NCBI RefSeq assembly: GCF_020400725.1
Contig: NZ_JAINVG010000005.1
Span: forward strand, 120,925-184,924
From: Streptomyces sp. NK15101
GTDB taxonomy: Bacteria; Actinomycetota; Actinomycetes; Streptomycetales; Streptomycetaceae
Reading direction: 5' to 3'
Length of the DNA: 64,000 nucleotides
The notes below the pieces were generated by a model. The model worked only from the letters and a program-made list of their open reading frames with translations, was not told the DNA's origin and ran no database searches. Position 1 is the first letter of the stretch, and each line of letters begins with the position of its first letter. Of this stretch, positions 44,163 to 51,985 are shown piece by piece. The position numbers and the translations under genes are program-made.

Positions 44163-44834
44163 ATGAACACCACCCCACCCCGCGCCCTCCTCCCCGCCGG
44201 CCTGCGGTCCCCCGGCCGCTGGGCGGTGCTGCCCGCCGCCGTCCTCGCCGGGGCGGTCCTCGGCGGCGGCTACGGAGCCTTGAGGGCGCCGGAGTACGCG
44301 GCGACCAGCTACGTCATCGTCGTACCGGCCGAGAAGGCCGACCCGGCGGCGGCGGTCGGCTTCGCCCAGGCGTACGGGCGGGTCGCCACCGACATCGCGG
44401 TGACCGGCGACGCCCAGGTGTGGGCGGGGGTCACCGCCGACACCCTGCGGAAGAGCGTGCAGGCCGAGACCTCCCCGGACGCGCCGATGATCTCGATCAC
44501 CGCGCGGTCGGCGAAGCCCGCCCAGGCGGTCTCGATGGCCGACGGGGTGGCCCGCGCGCTCGTCCTCGACAGCTCGCACGTGGCGGGCAGCACGGGCGTG
44601 AAGGTCGTCCAGTTCTCCCGTGCGACCGAGCCCGTCGCGCCCGTCTCGCCCTCCGCGCCGCTCTCCGCGCTCGTCGGCGGCTGTGCGGGCGGTCTCCTCG
44701 GCGGCCTGGTCCTCCTGGTCCGCCCGAAGCGCTCCGCCCCGCGCGGCGAGGCCCGGCACTCCCGGCAGGCGACCGTCCCGGCCACCGCGGTGCCCGCGCC
44801 GGCGGTCGCCACGCACCGGCCGGAGGCGGTGTGA
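44163..44834 (+). CDS. Wzz-like chain-length regulator
   Basis: The 223-residue membrane protein has an N-terminal helix (about 20-42), an extracellular alpha/beta domain (TSYVIVVPAEKADPAAAVGFAQ and the later VSMADGVARALV), and a second helix (about 163-187, LSALVGGCAGGLLGGLVLLV). This is the layout of Gram-positive polysaccharide copolymerases. There is no BY-kinase P-loop after the second helix, only a short basic tail, so chain-length control would need a separate kinase or none. The start overlap with the next gene is GTGA. Confidence 0.78.
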   Translation: MNTTPPRALLPAGLRSPGRWAVLPAAVLAGAVLGGGYGALRAPEYAATSYVIVVPAEKADPAAAVGFAQAYGRVATDIAVTGDAQVWAGVTADTLRKSVQAETSPDAPMISITARSAKPAQAVSMADGVARALVLDSSHVAGSTGVKVVQFSRATEPVAPVSPSAPLSALVGGCAGGLLGGLVLLVRPKRSAPRGEARHSRQATVPATAVPAPAVATHRPEAV

Positions 44835-45979
44835 GCGCGAGAACGCGGACCGCCCGGCTCGACCGGCGGGCCCTGCGGAGCGAGATCTGCCGTGACGAGG
44901 AGGAGTTCGGGCGGCTTTCGGCCGAGTGGACGGCACTGTACGGACGCTGCTCCTCCGCCACCCCCTTCCAGTCCCACTCCTGGCTGCACTCCTGGTGGCT
45001 CTCGTACGGCCGGCCCGGTGCGCTGCGGGTGGTGCTCGTACGACGGGACGGCGGGGAACTCGTCGCCGCCGCGCCCCTGATGCGGGCCCGCGGGCCGCTG
45101 CCCGTCCTCACCCAGCTCGGCGGCAGCATCACCGACTTCACGGACGTCCTCCTCGACGACGCCTGCCCGGAGGCGGCGCCCGCCCTCGCCGGGGCCCTCG
45201 CGCGGGCCGCCCGGGGGGCCGTCCTCGACCTGCGGGAGGTCCGGCCCGGGGCGGCCAGCGAACGCGTCTTCGCCCACTGGCGCGGCCCGCGCCGCCGGAT
45301 GCCCGACTCGCTCTGCCTGGAGCTGCCCGCCGTCCCCATGGAGGGGCTCCTCGAACGGATCCCGTCCGGGAAGGCCCAGCGGGTCCGCGCCAAGCTGCGG
45401 AAGCTGGACGCGCTCGGCATCGACGCGCGCGTGGTGACCGGCGAGGAGGTTCCCGCCGCCCTCGACCGGCTCCTGAAGCTCCATCGGCTGCAGTGGCAGG
45501 GCCGGGGCGTGACCGCCGAGCACACCAGCGAGCGGTTCGCCCAGCACCTCACCCGCGCCGTGCGGCCCATGGTCGAGCGCGGCGACGCGATGGTCACCGA
45601 GTTCCGGCTCGCCGGGGACGTGGTCGCCGCCGACCTGACCCTGATGTCCCCGCGGCTCGCGGGCGGCTATCTGTACGGTGCCGATCCGGCGCTGCGCGCC
45701 CGCAAGGTCGACGTGGCGACGATGCTGCTCCGGCACGGGGCGCGCGAGACCAGCGCGGGCGGGCGGGCCACGCTCAGCATGCTGCGCGGCAGCGAGTCGT
45801 ACAAGCAGCACTGGCGGCCCGAACCGGTGCGCAACCGCCGTCTGCTCCTCGCCGGCCGCGGTACGGCCCCGCTCCTGTGGCTGCGCGCGGGCGCGGCCGG
45901 CGCCCGCCGCTGGGCGGCCCGGCAGGCGCGGGAGCGGGCCTGGGTCGGGCGGCTGCTCGGCCGCGGTGGCGGCGGATGA
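44831..45979 (+). CDS. FemAB/CelD-like GNAT acyltransferase
   Basis: The 382-residue protein resembles the CelD/BcsL or FemAB-type N-acyltransferase group. The N-terminal half has TPFQSHSWLHSWWLSYG. The C-terminal GNAT half has the family LHRLQWQGRG, FRLAGDVVAADLTL and LSMLRGSESYKQHW. Such enzymes transfer acyl or aminoacyl groups to polysaccharide or peptidoglycan. It may decorate this polymer. It starts at GTG 44831 coupled to the Wzz-like gene and ends the coupled operon at 45979. Confidence 0.84.
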   Translation: MSARTRTARLDRRALRSEICRDEEEFGRLSAEWTALYGRCSSATPFQSHSWLHSWWLSYGRPGALRVVLVRRDGGELVAAAPLMRARGPLPVLTQLGGSITDFTDVLLDDACPEAAPALAGALARAARGAVLDLREVRPGAASERVFAHWRGPRRRMPDSLCLELPAVPMEGLLERIPSGKAQRVRAKLRKLDALGIDARVVTGEEVPAALDRLLKLHRLQWQGRGVTAEHTSERFAQHLTRAVRPMVERGDAMVTEFRLAGDVVAADLTLMSPRLAGGYLYGADPALRARKVDVATMLLRHGARETSAGGRATLSMLRGSESYKQHWRPEPVRNRRLLLAGRGTAPLLWLRAGAAGARRWAARQARERAWVGRLLGRGGGG

Positions 45980-46006
45980 GCTCCGCCACCGCCGCCGTGA
46001 GGGACG

Positions 46007-47335
46007 TCAGAAGGGCCAGACCTCCTTCAGGGCGTCCTTCCAGTCGAGGTCGACCTCGTCCTTCCAGTGCTCCTCCGGGACGCAGACGGACCCACCGAGC
46101 CAGTTCTCCACCCACGGACCGAGGTCCACGGGCCAGCAGTCGAGCTCGGGCTCGGGTTCCGGCTCGGGCTTCGGCTCCGGCTCGGGCTTGGGCTCGGGCT
46201 TGGGCTCCGGCTTGGGCTCCGGCTTGGGCTCGGGCTTGGGCTCCGGCTTCGGTTCCGGAATCGTCGGGTCGGTCGGGTCCGTCGGGTCCGTCGGGTCCGT
46301 CGGGTCCGTCGGGTCCGTCGGGAGTTGCGGTTCCGTGCCGTACAGCATCTGGCGGAACACCAGCGACGACTGCGGATTGTCGTCGCACTGCCAGACGCCG
46401 TGCGGGCAGTAGTCGGTGATCGTGTGGTACAGCGGCTTGTGCTGCTTCATCCACGCCAGCATGCGCCGCATGTATTCCGGGTTGTCGCCGTTCCGGAAGA
46501 GCCCCCATTCGGGATAGGAGATCTGCTTCCCGTGCTCGGCGGCGAAATCGACCTGCTTCTGGAGCCCGTACGGTTCGCTGACGTGCCGGTCGAAACTGCT
46601 TCCGGCCGGCTGGTCGTACGAATCCATGCCGATGATGTCGACGACGTCGTCGCCGGGGTAGCACTCGGTCCACGGAATCGCGTCGAGGCCCCGGCTGGGG
46701 TTGAAGTCGAAGCGGAACTTCTGGCCCGGTACGGAACGCATCGCGGTGACGATCCGGTTCCAGTACTTCTTCCACGCCGTGGGGTCGGGAGCGCACCGGT
46801 GGCTGTAGGTGGTGCCGTTCATCTCCCAGCCGAGGACGACGACGGTGTCCCTGGCTCCCTCTTCGACGAGGCGTTCGGCGAGGGTCCTGAAGTGGTGGTC
46901 GTAGTACCCGGCGGCGCCGAGCTGGAGCTGGCGGCGGACCTCGCGGTCGGAGAGGCGGGCCTCGTTGCGCTCCAGCATGGGCACGTTGAGGACGAACATG
47001 CGGTGGAGCCGCTCGTTGCGCCAGTCGGCCCAGGCCTCCAGGAAGCCGGGGGGTCCCTCGATGTTCGACCAGAGGTCGCCCGGGAGGTAGGTGTGGCCGA
47101 CGCGGAGCTCGTGGCCGCCGAGCCACCGTTCGAGCTGCCTGATGCGGCTGACGCCGGCCCTGCCCGAGTCGAGGAAGGCGCCCATGGCGCCGGCGGGGGG
47201 CGGTCCGGGGTCCGTCGTCGTCACGGATTCGGCGGCGCGGGCGGGGGACGGGAGCACGACTGACCCCGAGGCGAGGAGACCGGCGGTGAACACCCCCAGC
47301 CACACTCTCGATCTTCCGCGGTGTGCAGCTGCCAT
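46007..47335 (-). CDS. Secreted GH26-type hydrolase with PTD and EPK repeats
   Basis: The 442-residue precursor has a signal peptide (VWLGVFTAGLLASGSVVLPSPARA) and a GH26-like barrel. It has GWEMNGTTYSHRC and YPEWGLFRNGDN with the probable catalytic Glu pair. C-terminal to the barrel is a run of PTD repeats (about six), then about nine EPKP/EPEP units, then a small acidic domain (DCWPVDLGPWVENWLGG) with two Cys. The stalk would span the wall or display the enzyme. It is a paralogue of the anchored enzyme at 27135-28154. It is antisense to the flanking operon. ATG 47335 follows GAAGGAG. Confidence 0.85.
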   Translation of the reverse strand: MAAAHRGRSRVWLGVFTAGLLASGSVVLPSPARAAESVTTTDPGPPPAGAMGAFLDSGRAGVSRIRQLERWLGGHELRVGHTYLPGDLWSNIEGPPGFLEAWADWRNERLHRMFVLNVPMLERNEARLSDREVRRQLQLGAAGYYDHHFRTLAERLVEEGARDTVVVLGWEMNGTTYSHRCAPDPTAWKKYWNRIVTAMRSVPGQKFRFDFNPSRGLDAIPWTECYPGDDVVDIIGMDSYDQPAGSSFDRHVSEPYGLQKQVDFAAEHGKQISYPEWGLFRNGDNPEYMRRMLAWMKQHKPLYHTITDYCPHGVWQCDDNPQSSLVFRQMLYGTEPQLPTDPTDPTDPTDPTDPTDPTIPEPKPEPKPEPKPEPKPEPKPEPKPEPEPKPEPEPEPELDCWPVDLGPWVENWLGGSVCVPEEHWKDEVDLDWKDALKEVWPF

Positions 47336-47491
47336 GGCCACTCCTTCACGTCGTACGCCATTTGATGAACCGTCAATCCGATGTTCAGAAAGTATTCCTA
47401 ATGGGCCGATCGTGAGCTCGGCTCCCCTGGATCAGTAGTCCATTAGAGGATTTCATCGCCCAGTTGGGGCACCCGAGATGAAGGGCATGCC

Positions 47492-48802
47492 GTGCCGAGC
47501 CGTCAGCATTTCGACACCAGCGTCCCCGCCGTCCTCGTACGGCTCGACCGGAATCCCTTTCATCACGGCACCCTCGGCGCCGCGCGTTCACTGGGGCGGG
47601 CGGGAATTCCGGTCCACGCCGTCATCGAATCGAGCACCAGTCCGGTCGCCCGCTCCCGCCATCTCCGCTCGGTCCGCGTGCGCCCCGGGACCGACTCCGC
47701 CACCGGGCTCGCCGAGCTCCTGACCCGTGTCGCGGACGAGATCGACGACGACCCGTCACATCCCCTCCTCGCCGTGCCGCTGGACGACGTCAGCGCCCTC
47801 GCCCTGGCCCGCCGCCGCTCCGCGCTCGTCCCGCGCTTCCTGCTGCCCGAGCAGACCGAGGAGCAGCTGCTGAGGGTCGCGGACAAGGCGGAGCTCGCCG
47901 AGACCTGCGCGGGCCTGGGCCTGCCCCACCCCCGTACCGAACTCCCCGACGGCGCCGACGAGGCCGCCGCCATGGCCTGGTCGCTCGGCCTTCCCGTGGT
48001 CGCCAAGTGGAGCCGTCCGTGGCTGCTGCCGGCCGGCGGCGGGCTGCGGAGCACCTCGATCGTGCGTTCGCCCGCCGAGGTGCGGGAGCTGTACGCCCGC
48101 ACCCCGGAGGCCGGCAGCCGGCTGCTGCTCCAGGAGCTGCTGCCGGCGGGCCGGGACCTCGACTGGTTCTTCCACGGTTACGTGGACTCCACGGGCCGCT
48201 GCTCGACGGGGGGAACCGGGCGCAAGGAGCGCTCCTGGCCGGACGGGGCCGGGCTCACCGCCTCCGGCCGCTGGACGGTGAACCCGACCGTCGACCGGAC
48301 GGCCCGCGACCTCCTCGACGCGCTGGGCTACCGGGGCGTGTGCGACCTGGACTTCCGGCTGAACAGGGCGACCGGCGCGTACCACCTGCTCGACTTCAAC
48401 CCCCGGCCCGGCGCCCAGTTCCGGCTCTTCACCGATCCGGACGGCCTGGACGTGGTCCGGGCGCTGCACCTGGACCTCACCGGCCGGCCCGTACCGCCGC
48501 ACTCCCCCGCGTACGGCCGCCGGTTCCTGGTCGAGAACTACGCGGCGCTCTCGCTGCTCGCCTCCCCGCGCCGCCGGTACGCCCCCGAGCCCGGCGCGGC
48601 CCGGGGCCGGACCGAGTGCGCCTGGTTCGCGGCCGACGATCCCGCGCCCGCGCTGGCGATGGGCCGTGCCTGGCTCGCGCACCTCCTGCGCAAGGCCCTC
48701 GGCGCGCTCCGCCGGACGCTCGTGTCCCTCCGTACGGACCCGGCGGTCGCCCCCGCGCCGCCCTCGCCCCGCACCTCCCCCGACCGGCTCACCCCACGAT
48801 GA
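47492..48802 (+). CDS. ATP-grasp carboxylate-amine ligase-like protein
   Basis: The 436-residue protein has an ATP-grasp fold. An N-terminal Rossmann-like part (VPAVLVRLDRNPFHHGTLGAARSLGRAGI) is followed by a central lobe (LGLPVVAKWSRP) and a C-terminal metal site (CDLDFRLNRATGAYHLLDFNPRPGAQFRLF, with DFNPRPG typical of Mg-binding Glu/Asp/Asn). Such enzymes make amide-type bonds. It starts at GTG 47492 after GAAGGG and is coupled by ATGA to the flavoprotein gene, so these two act together. A tie to the polysaccharide cluster is inferred from position. Confidence 0.8.
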   Translation: MPSRQHFDTSVPAVLVRLDRNPFHHGTLGAARSLGRAGIPVHAVIESSTSPVARSRHLRSVRVRPGTDSATGLAELLTRVADEIDDDPSHPLLAVPLDDVSALALARRRSALVPRFLLPEQTEEQLLRVADKAELAETCAGLGLPHPRTELPDGADEAAAMAWSLGLPVVAKWSRPWLLPAGGGLRSTSIVRSPAEVRELYARTPEAGSRLLLQELLPAGRDLDWFFHGYVDSTGRCSTGGTGRKERSWPDGAGLTASGRWTVNPTVDRTARDLLDALGYRGVCDLDFRLNRATGAYHLLDFNPRPGAQFRLFTDPDGLDVVRALHLDLTGRPVPPHSPAYGRRFLVENYAALSLLASPRRRYAPEPGAARGRTECAWFAADDPAPALAMGRAWLAHLLRKALGALRRTLVSLRTDPAVAPAPPSPRTSPDRLTPR

Positions 48803-50079
48803 ACGCGGAAGGCACGATGTCGAAGTCGATGTACGACCTGGTGGTGGTCGGGGCCGGGCCCTACGGCCTGTCCGTGGCCGCCCACGCCGCCGTCCACGGA
48901 CTGCGCCTGAGGACCTTCGGCCGCTCGATGGAGTCCTGGCACGCCATGCCCTCCGGGATGTTCCTGAAGTCGGAGCCCTGGGCCTCCCACCTCTCCGACC
49001 CCGAGGGGGCCTACGGCCTCGACGCCTACGCGGCGGCCAGGGGCGTCCGCGCCCGGCACGGCGTGCCCCTCCCGGTGGACTTCTTCGCCGCGTACGGCGA
49101 CTGGTTCGCCCGGCAGGCCGTGCCCGTCCTCGACGAGCGGCTCATCGGCTCGGTCGCGCCCGCCACCGGGGGCTTCGAGCTGCGCACCGAGGACGGCGAG
49201 CCGCTGCGCGCCCGGACGGTGGCCCTGGCCGTGGGCGTCCTGCCGTTCTTGGAGATCCCCGAGCCCCTGCGGGGACTGCCCCGGCGGTACGTCACCCACT
49301 CCAGCCACCACGGCGAGCTCGACGGCTTCGCCGGCCGGGACGTCACCGTCGTCGGCGCCGGCCAGGCGGCGCTGGAGACCGCCGCGCTCCTCACCGAGCG
49401 GGGCGCCGCCGCCGTACGGATCGTCGCCCGGGCCGGCCGGCTGAACTGGAACACCCTGCCGCCGGCCCTCGACCGCGGTCTGTGGCCCTCGCTGCGCGCC
49501 CCGCACACGGGTCTCGGCTGCGGCTGGCGGAACAAGCTGTACGCGGACACCCCCGGGATCTTCCGGCGGCTGCCGGCCGCCACCCGCGAGCGGATCTTCG
49601 ACCAGGCGCTCGGCCCGGCGGGGGCCTGGTGGCTCCGCGAGCGGTTCGCGGCGGTCGGCGACGTCCGCCTCGGGCACCGGATCACCTCGGCGAGGGCGAC
49701 CGGGGGCGAGCGGCTCCGGCTCGACGTGGCGGGGCCGGACGGGACGGCCGTCCTGGAGACGGACCACGTGATCGCGGCCACCGGCTTCACCCCGAGCCTC
49801 GACCGGGCCGGGGTCCTCTCCCCCGCGCTGCGCGGGGCGCTGCGCAGGGTCGGCGCGGGCGGCGCCCCGGAGGTCGGCGGCCTCTTCGAGTCCTCCTGGC
49901 CGGGCCTCTTCCTCGCCGGTCTGCTCACGGCCCCCTCGTACGGGCCGTCGATGCGGTTCGTCTTCGGCGCCGAGTACACGGCGGGGCGGCTGGTGAAGGG
50001 GGTCCGGCGGCGGTTGCGGGCGGCCACCGGCGTCCCGGGCCGGCCGCGTGCGGGCGGTGAGGCGCCGGTCTCGGCGTGA
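48799..50079 (+). CDS. FAD/NAD(P)-binding oxidoreductase
   Basis: The flavoprotein carries two dinucleotide-binding motifs: VVVGAGPYGLS at the N-terminus (FAD) and VTVVGAGQAALE mid-protein (NADPH). The late ATGFTPS segment is typical of FMO-like/lysine or ornithine N-hydroxylase relatives. ATG 48799 overlaps the previous stop (ATGA). A second ATG at 48817 has a better-placed GGAAGG, so the true start may be there; the choice changes only six residues. A hairpin follows. The substrate may be the product of the coupled ATP-grasp enzyme. Confidence 0.83.
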   Translation: MNAEGTMSKSMYDLVVVGAGPYGLSVAAHAAVHGLRLRTFGRSMESWHAMPSGMFLKSEPWASHLSDPEGAYGLDAYAAARGVRARHGVPLPVDFFAAYGDWFARQAVPVLDERLIGSVAPATGGFELRTEDGEPLRARTVALAVGVLPFLEIPEPLRGLPRRYVTHSSHHGELDGFAGRDVTVVGAGQAALETAALLTERGAAAVRIVARAGRLNWNTLPPALDRGLWPSLRAPHTGLGCGWRNKLYADTPGIFRRLPAATRERIFDQALGPAGAWWLRERFAAVGDVRLGHRITSARATGGERLRLDVAGPDGTAVLETDHVIAATGFTPSLDRAGVLSPALRGALRRVGAGGAPEVGGLFESSWPGLFLAGLLTAPSYGPSMRFVFGAEYTAGRLVKGVRRRLRAATGVPGRPRAGGEAPVSA

Positions 50080-50126
50080 CGGAGGGCCGGCCCCGGGAGC
50101 GGATGCCCTCCGGGACCGGCCCTCCG
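50080..50126. terminator. Hairpin between flavoprotein and chaplin genes
   Basis: An 11-bp CGGAGGGCCGG stem (50080-50090 with 50116-50126) lies between convergent genes. Confidence 0.75.
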
Positions 50127-50145
50127 TGCCTGCGGGCGCCGGGAC

Positions 50146-50379
50146 TCAGACGTTGATGCAGGTGTTGCCGGCGGCCGGGTTCAGCGCGCCGATGACGTTC
50201 ACGCTGTTGCCGCAGATGTTGATCGGGACGTGGATCGGGACCTGGACGACGTTCCCGGAGAGGACGCCCGGCGAACCGGCGGCGAGACCGAGCGCGTCCG
50301 CGTCGGCGAAGGCGGGCGACGCCACGCCCATGGCCATGACGATTCCGGCGACGACGGCCGCGACCTTCTTGCAGTTCAT
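50146..50379 (-). CDS. Short chaplin next to rodlins
   Basis: The 77-residue precursor starts at ATG 50379 after AAAGGA. It has a signal peptide and a single chaplin domain. GSPGVLSGNVVQVPIHVPIN leads to Cys residues 17 apart (CGNSVNVIGALNPAAGNTC). By its place beside rodlin genes it would match S. coelicolor chpD, although that locus also has a long chaplin (chpA) which I do not see here. Orthology untested. Confidence 0.93.
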   Translation of the reverse strand: MNCKKVAAVVAGIVMAMGVASPAFADADALGLAAGSPGVLSGNVVQVPIHVPINICGNSVNVIGALNPAAGNTCINV

Positions 50380-50492
50380 TTCGTCTGGATCCTTTCCTCG
50401 GCGGAATGAATTTCCGCTGCACACGACACAACGAACATGCCGCACAAAGGAAACCGGAATAACACCGGCATCTTCTCTTTCACTCCATTGCC

Positions 50493-50544
50493 CGCACGAC
50501 AGGGCCGGAGGGAACGCGTTCGTTCCCTCCGGCCCTGTCGTGCG
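50493..50544. terminator. Perfect 24-bp hairpin
   Basis: Arms 50493-50516 and 50521-50544 are perfectly complementary with a 4-nt loop. It follows the minus-strand rodlin stop and precedes the chaplin promoter region. Confidence 0.9.
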
Positions 50545-50553
50545 CGAAACGGA

Positions 50554-50967
50554 TCAGCCGTTGTAGGCGCCGTTCCCGGAGAGGACCGGGATGTCCTCGA
50601 CGAGGTGCGACAGCGGCTCGTCGCCCTTGGCCTGGGTGGAGTTCTCCGCGCACTGCTGGTTCTGCGGGTTGGACAGGACGTTGATGTCCTGAGCGGTGAT
50701 CGGGACGAGGATGCCGACGAGCGAACCGAGGTTGGCCTTGGCCGGCAGACCGACGCAGAGCTTGTTCAGCGAGCCCTGGACGGCCTGGAGCTGCGGGCTC
50801 ATGTTGCCGTGGGTCTCGGCGTTGCCGAACGACTCGTGCGCGCCGTTGCCGCTGAGCGAGGTCGTACCGCCGTCATCGGCGATGGCGAGCGCCGGGGAGG
50901 CCGCCGCAGCGGAAGCGCCGACAACAGAGGCCGTCACAGCGGCGGCCGCCATAATCTTCTTGATCAC
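50554..50967 (-). CDS. rdlA: Rodlin (RdlA/B family)
   Basis: The 137-residue precursor has a signal peptide (ending PALAIADD) and the rodlin body. Marks are GGTTSLSGNGAH, NMSPQLQAVQGSLN, LCVGLPAKANLG and the tail IPVLSGNG. Rodlins organise chaplin fibrils into the rodlet layer of aerial hyphae. It starts at GTG 50967 and is divergent from the next rodlin. It is the most divergent of the three here (ESFGNAETHG and VPITAQD). The symbol follows the order in S. coelicolor from memory. Confidence 0.92.
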   Translation of the reverse strand: MIKKIMAAAAVTASVVGASAAAASPALAIADDGGTTSLSGNGAHESFGNAETHGNMSPQLQAVQGSLNKLCVGLPAKANLGSLVGILVPITAQDINVLSNPQNQQCAENSTQAKGDEPLSHLVEDIPVLSGNGAYNG

Positions 50968-51016
50968 GGTGATTCCGTTCCTGTTCCCACCAATCGACCT
51001 GATTGATGCGACGGGA

Positions 51017-51044
51017 TCAACTGCGGTCACGGGCTTTGGTTCCG
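51017..51044 (-). promoter_or_regulatory. Rodlin 1 promoter (CGGAAC-N16-AGTTGA)
   Basis: On the minus strand CGGAAC (51039-51044) is followed by 16 bp and AGTTGA (51017-51022), 49 bp before GTG 50967. The same pair recurs before both other rodlins. It is close to the consensus I remember for the developmental sigma factor BldN (CGTAAC-N16-CGTTGA). Confidence 0.65.
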
Positions 51045-51113
51045 GCGCTTCACTCGTTCGACTGTGTCCGCGTTTCGCGCTGCCGCGCGCGCTCCGCCAA
51101 GGGGGTGACACAG

Positions 51114-51142
51114 CGGAACCCCCGCGTCCGAACGCCTGTTGA
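51114..51142 (+). promoter_or_regulatory. Rodlin 2 promoter (CGGAAC-N17-TGTTGA)
   Basis: CGGAAC (51114-51119), 17 bp and TGTTGA (51137-51142) lie 44 bp before GTG 51187. Confidence 0.65.
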
Positions 51143-51186
51143 TCAGGTCGCTCCCTGCACGGAGCCGGTTCTAGAAGGGAACTCCC

Positions 51187-51597
51187 GTGATCAAGAAGGT
51201 TATGGCCACCGCGGCCGCAGCCGTCTCCATCGTCGGCGCCAGCGCCGCCGTGGCCACCCCCGCCCTCGCCATCGCCAACGACGGCGGCACCACGTCGCTC
51301 TCGGGCAACGGTGCGCACCAGGAGTTCGGCAACTCCAAGACCTACGGCAACATGAGCCCGCAGATGGCGCTCGTCCAGGGCTCCCTGAACAAGCCCTGCA
51401 TCGGCCTGCCTGCCAAGGTCAACGCCGGTTCGCTGATCGGCCTCATCCCGATCACCGTCCAGGACATCAACGTTCTGTCGTCCCCGCAGAACCAGCAGTG
51501 CACCGAGAACTCCACCCAGGCCAAGGGTGACGAGGCCCTGTCGCACATCCTGGACGACATCCCGGTCCTCTCGGGCAACGGCGTCGGCAACCGCTGA
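51187..51597 (+). CDS. rdlB: Rodlin (RdlA/B family)
   Basis: The 136-residue precursor has a signal peptide (ATPALAIAND) and a rodlin body with GGTTSLSGNGAHQEFGNS, NMSPQMALVQGSLNKPCIGL and DIPVLSGNG. The two Cys are at CIGLP and QQCTEN. It starts at GTG 51187. Bases 51338-51432 are identical to those in rodlin 3, silent sites included. It is divergent from rodlin 1, with the 219-bp spacer holding both promoters. The symbol is positional. Confidence 0.93.
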   Translation: MIKKVMATAAAAVSIVGASAAVATPALAIANDGGTTSLSGNGAHQEFGNSKTYGNMSPQMALVQGSLNKPCIGLPAKVNAGSLIGLIPITVQDINVLSSPQNQQCTENSTQAKGDEALSHILDDIPVLSGNGVGNR

Positions 51598-51631
51598 CGC
51601 ACCGCCTGAACGGGACGACGTCCACACGTCA

Positions 51632-51655
51632 GGGGCCGCCCTCCGGGGCGGCCCC
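51632..51655. terminator. Hairpin after rodlin 2
   Basis: A 9-bp GGGGCCGCC stem (51632-51640 with 51647-51655) is followed by TTTCG on the plus strand, between convergent genes. Confidence 0.75.
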
Positions 51656-51661
51656 TTTCGT

Positions 51662-51868
51662 CTACCAGGCCGGCCAGACCGGCGTCGCCATCAGGCGCTC
51701 CCACTCCCGGTCGGGCATCCCCGGCACCGCCCGCCCCGCCTGCACCCACTGCGCGACCAGCTCGGAATAGACGGGGAACGGGTTGCTGTCCGCCGGAGGC
51801 GGGTCGCTCACATATCGGCTCTTCGGAATGAAGGCCATCCGTTCCCATTTTCCGGGACCCGGCGCCAT
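51662..51868 (-). CDS. Small 68-residue protein, unknown
   Basis: This short gene is supported by a near-ideal GAAGGAGCGAAAATG start and by normal codon use. The product is soluble, with MAFIPKSRYVSDPPP, then a helix (FPVYSELVAQWVQ) and several Trp near the C-terminus (REWERLMATPVWPAW). No family known to me. It is divergent from the LCP gene and convergent with rodlin 2. Confidence 0.65.
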   Translation of the reverse strand: MAPGPGKWERMAFIPKSRYVSDPPPADSNPFPVYSELVAQWVQAGRAVPGMPDREWERLMATPVWPAW

Positions 51869-51985
51869 TTTCGCTCCTTCCGCTGCGATTCCCGCATCAT
51901 TACACAGGCACCGCAGGAGAGTGATTCGTCCTGTTCAAGTCGCGTCGCGTACCTGTGTGCGAGCGGGTCGAAATACGGTGCGGAC

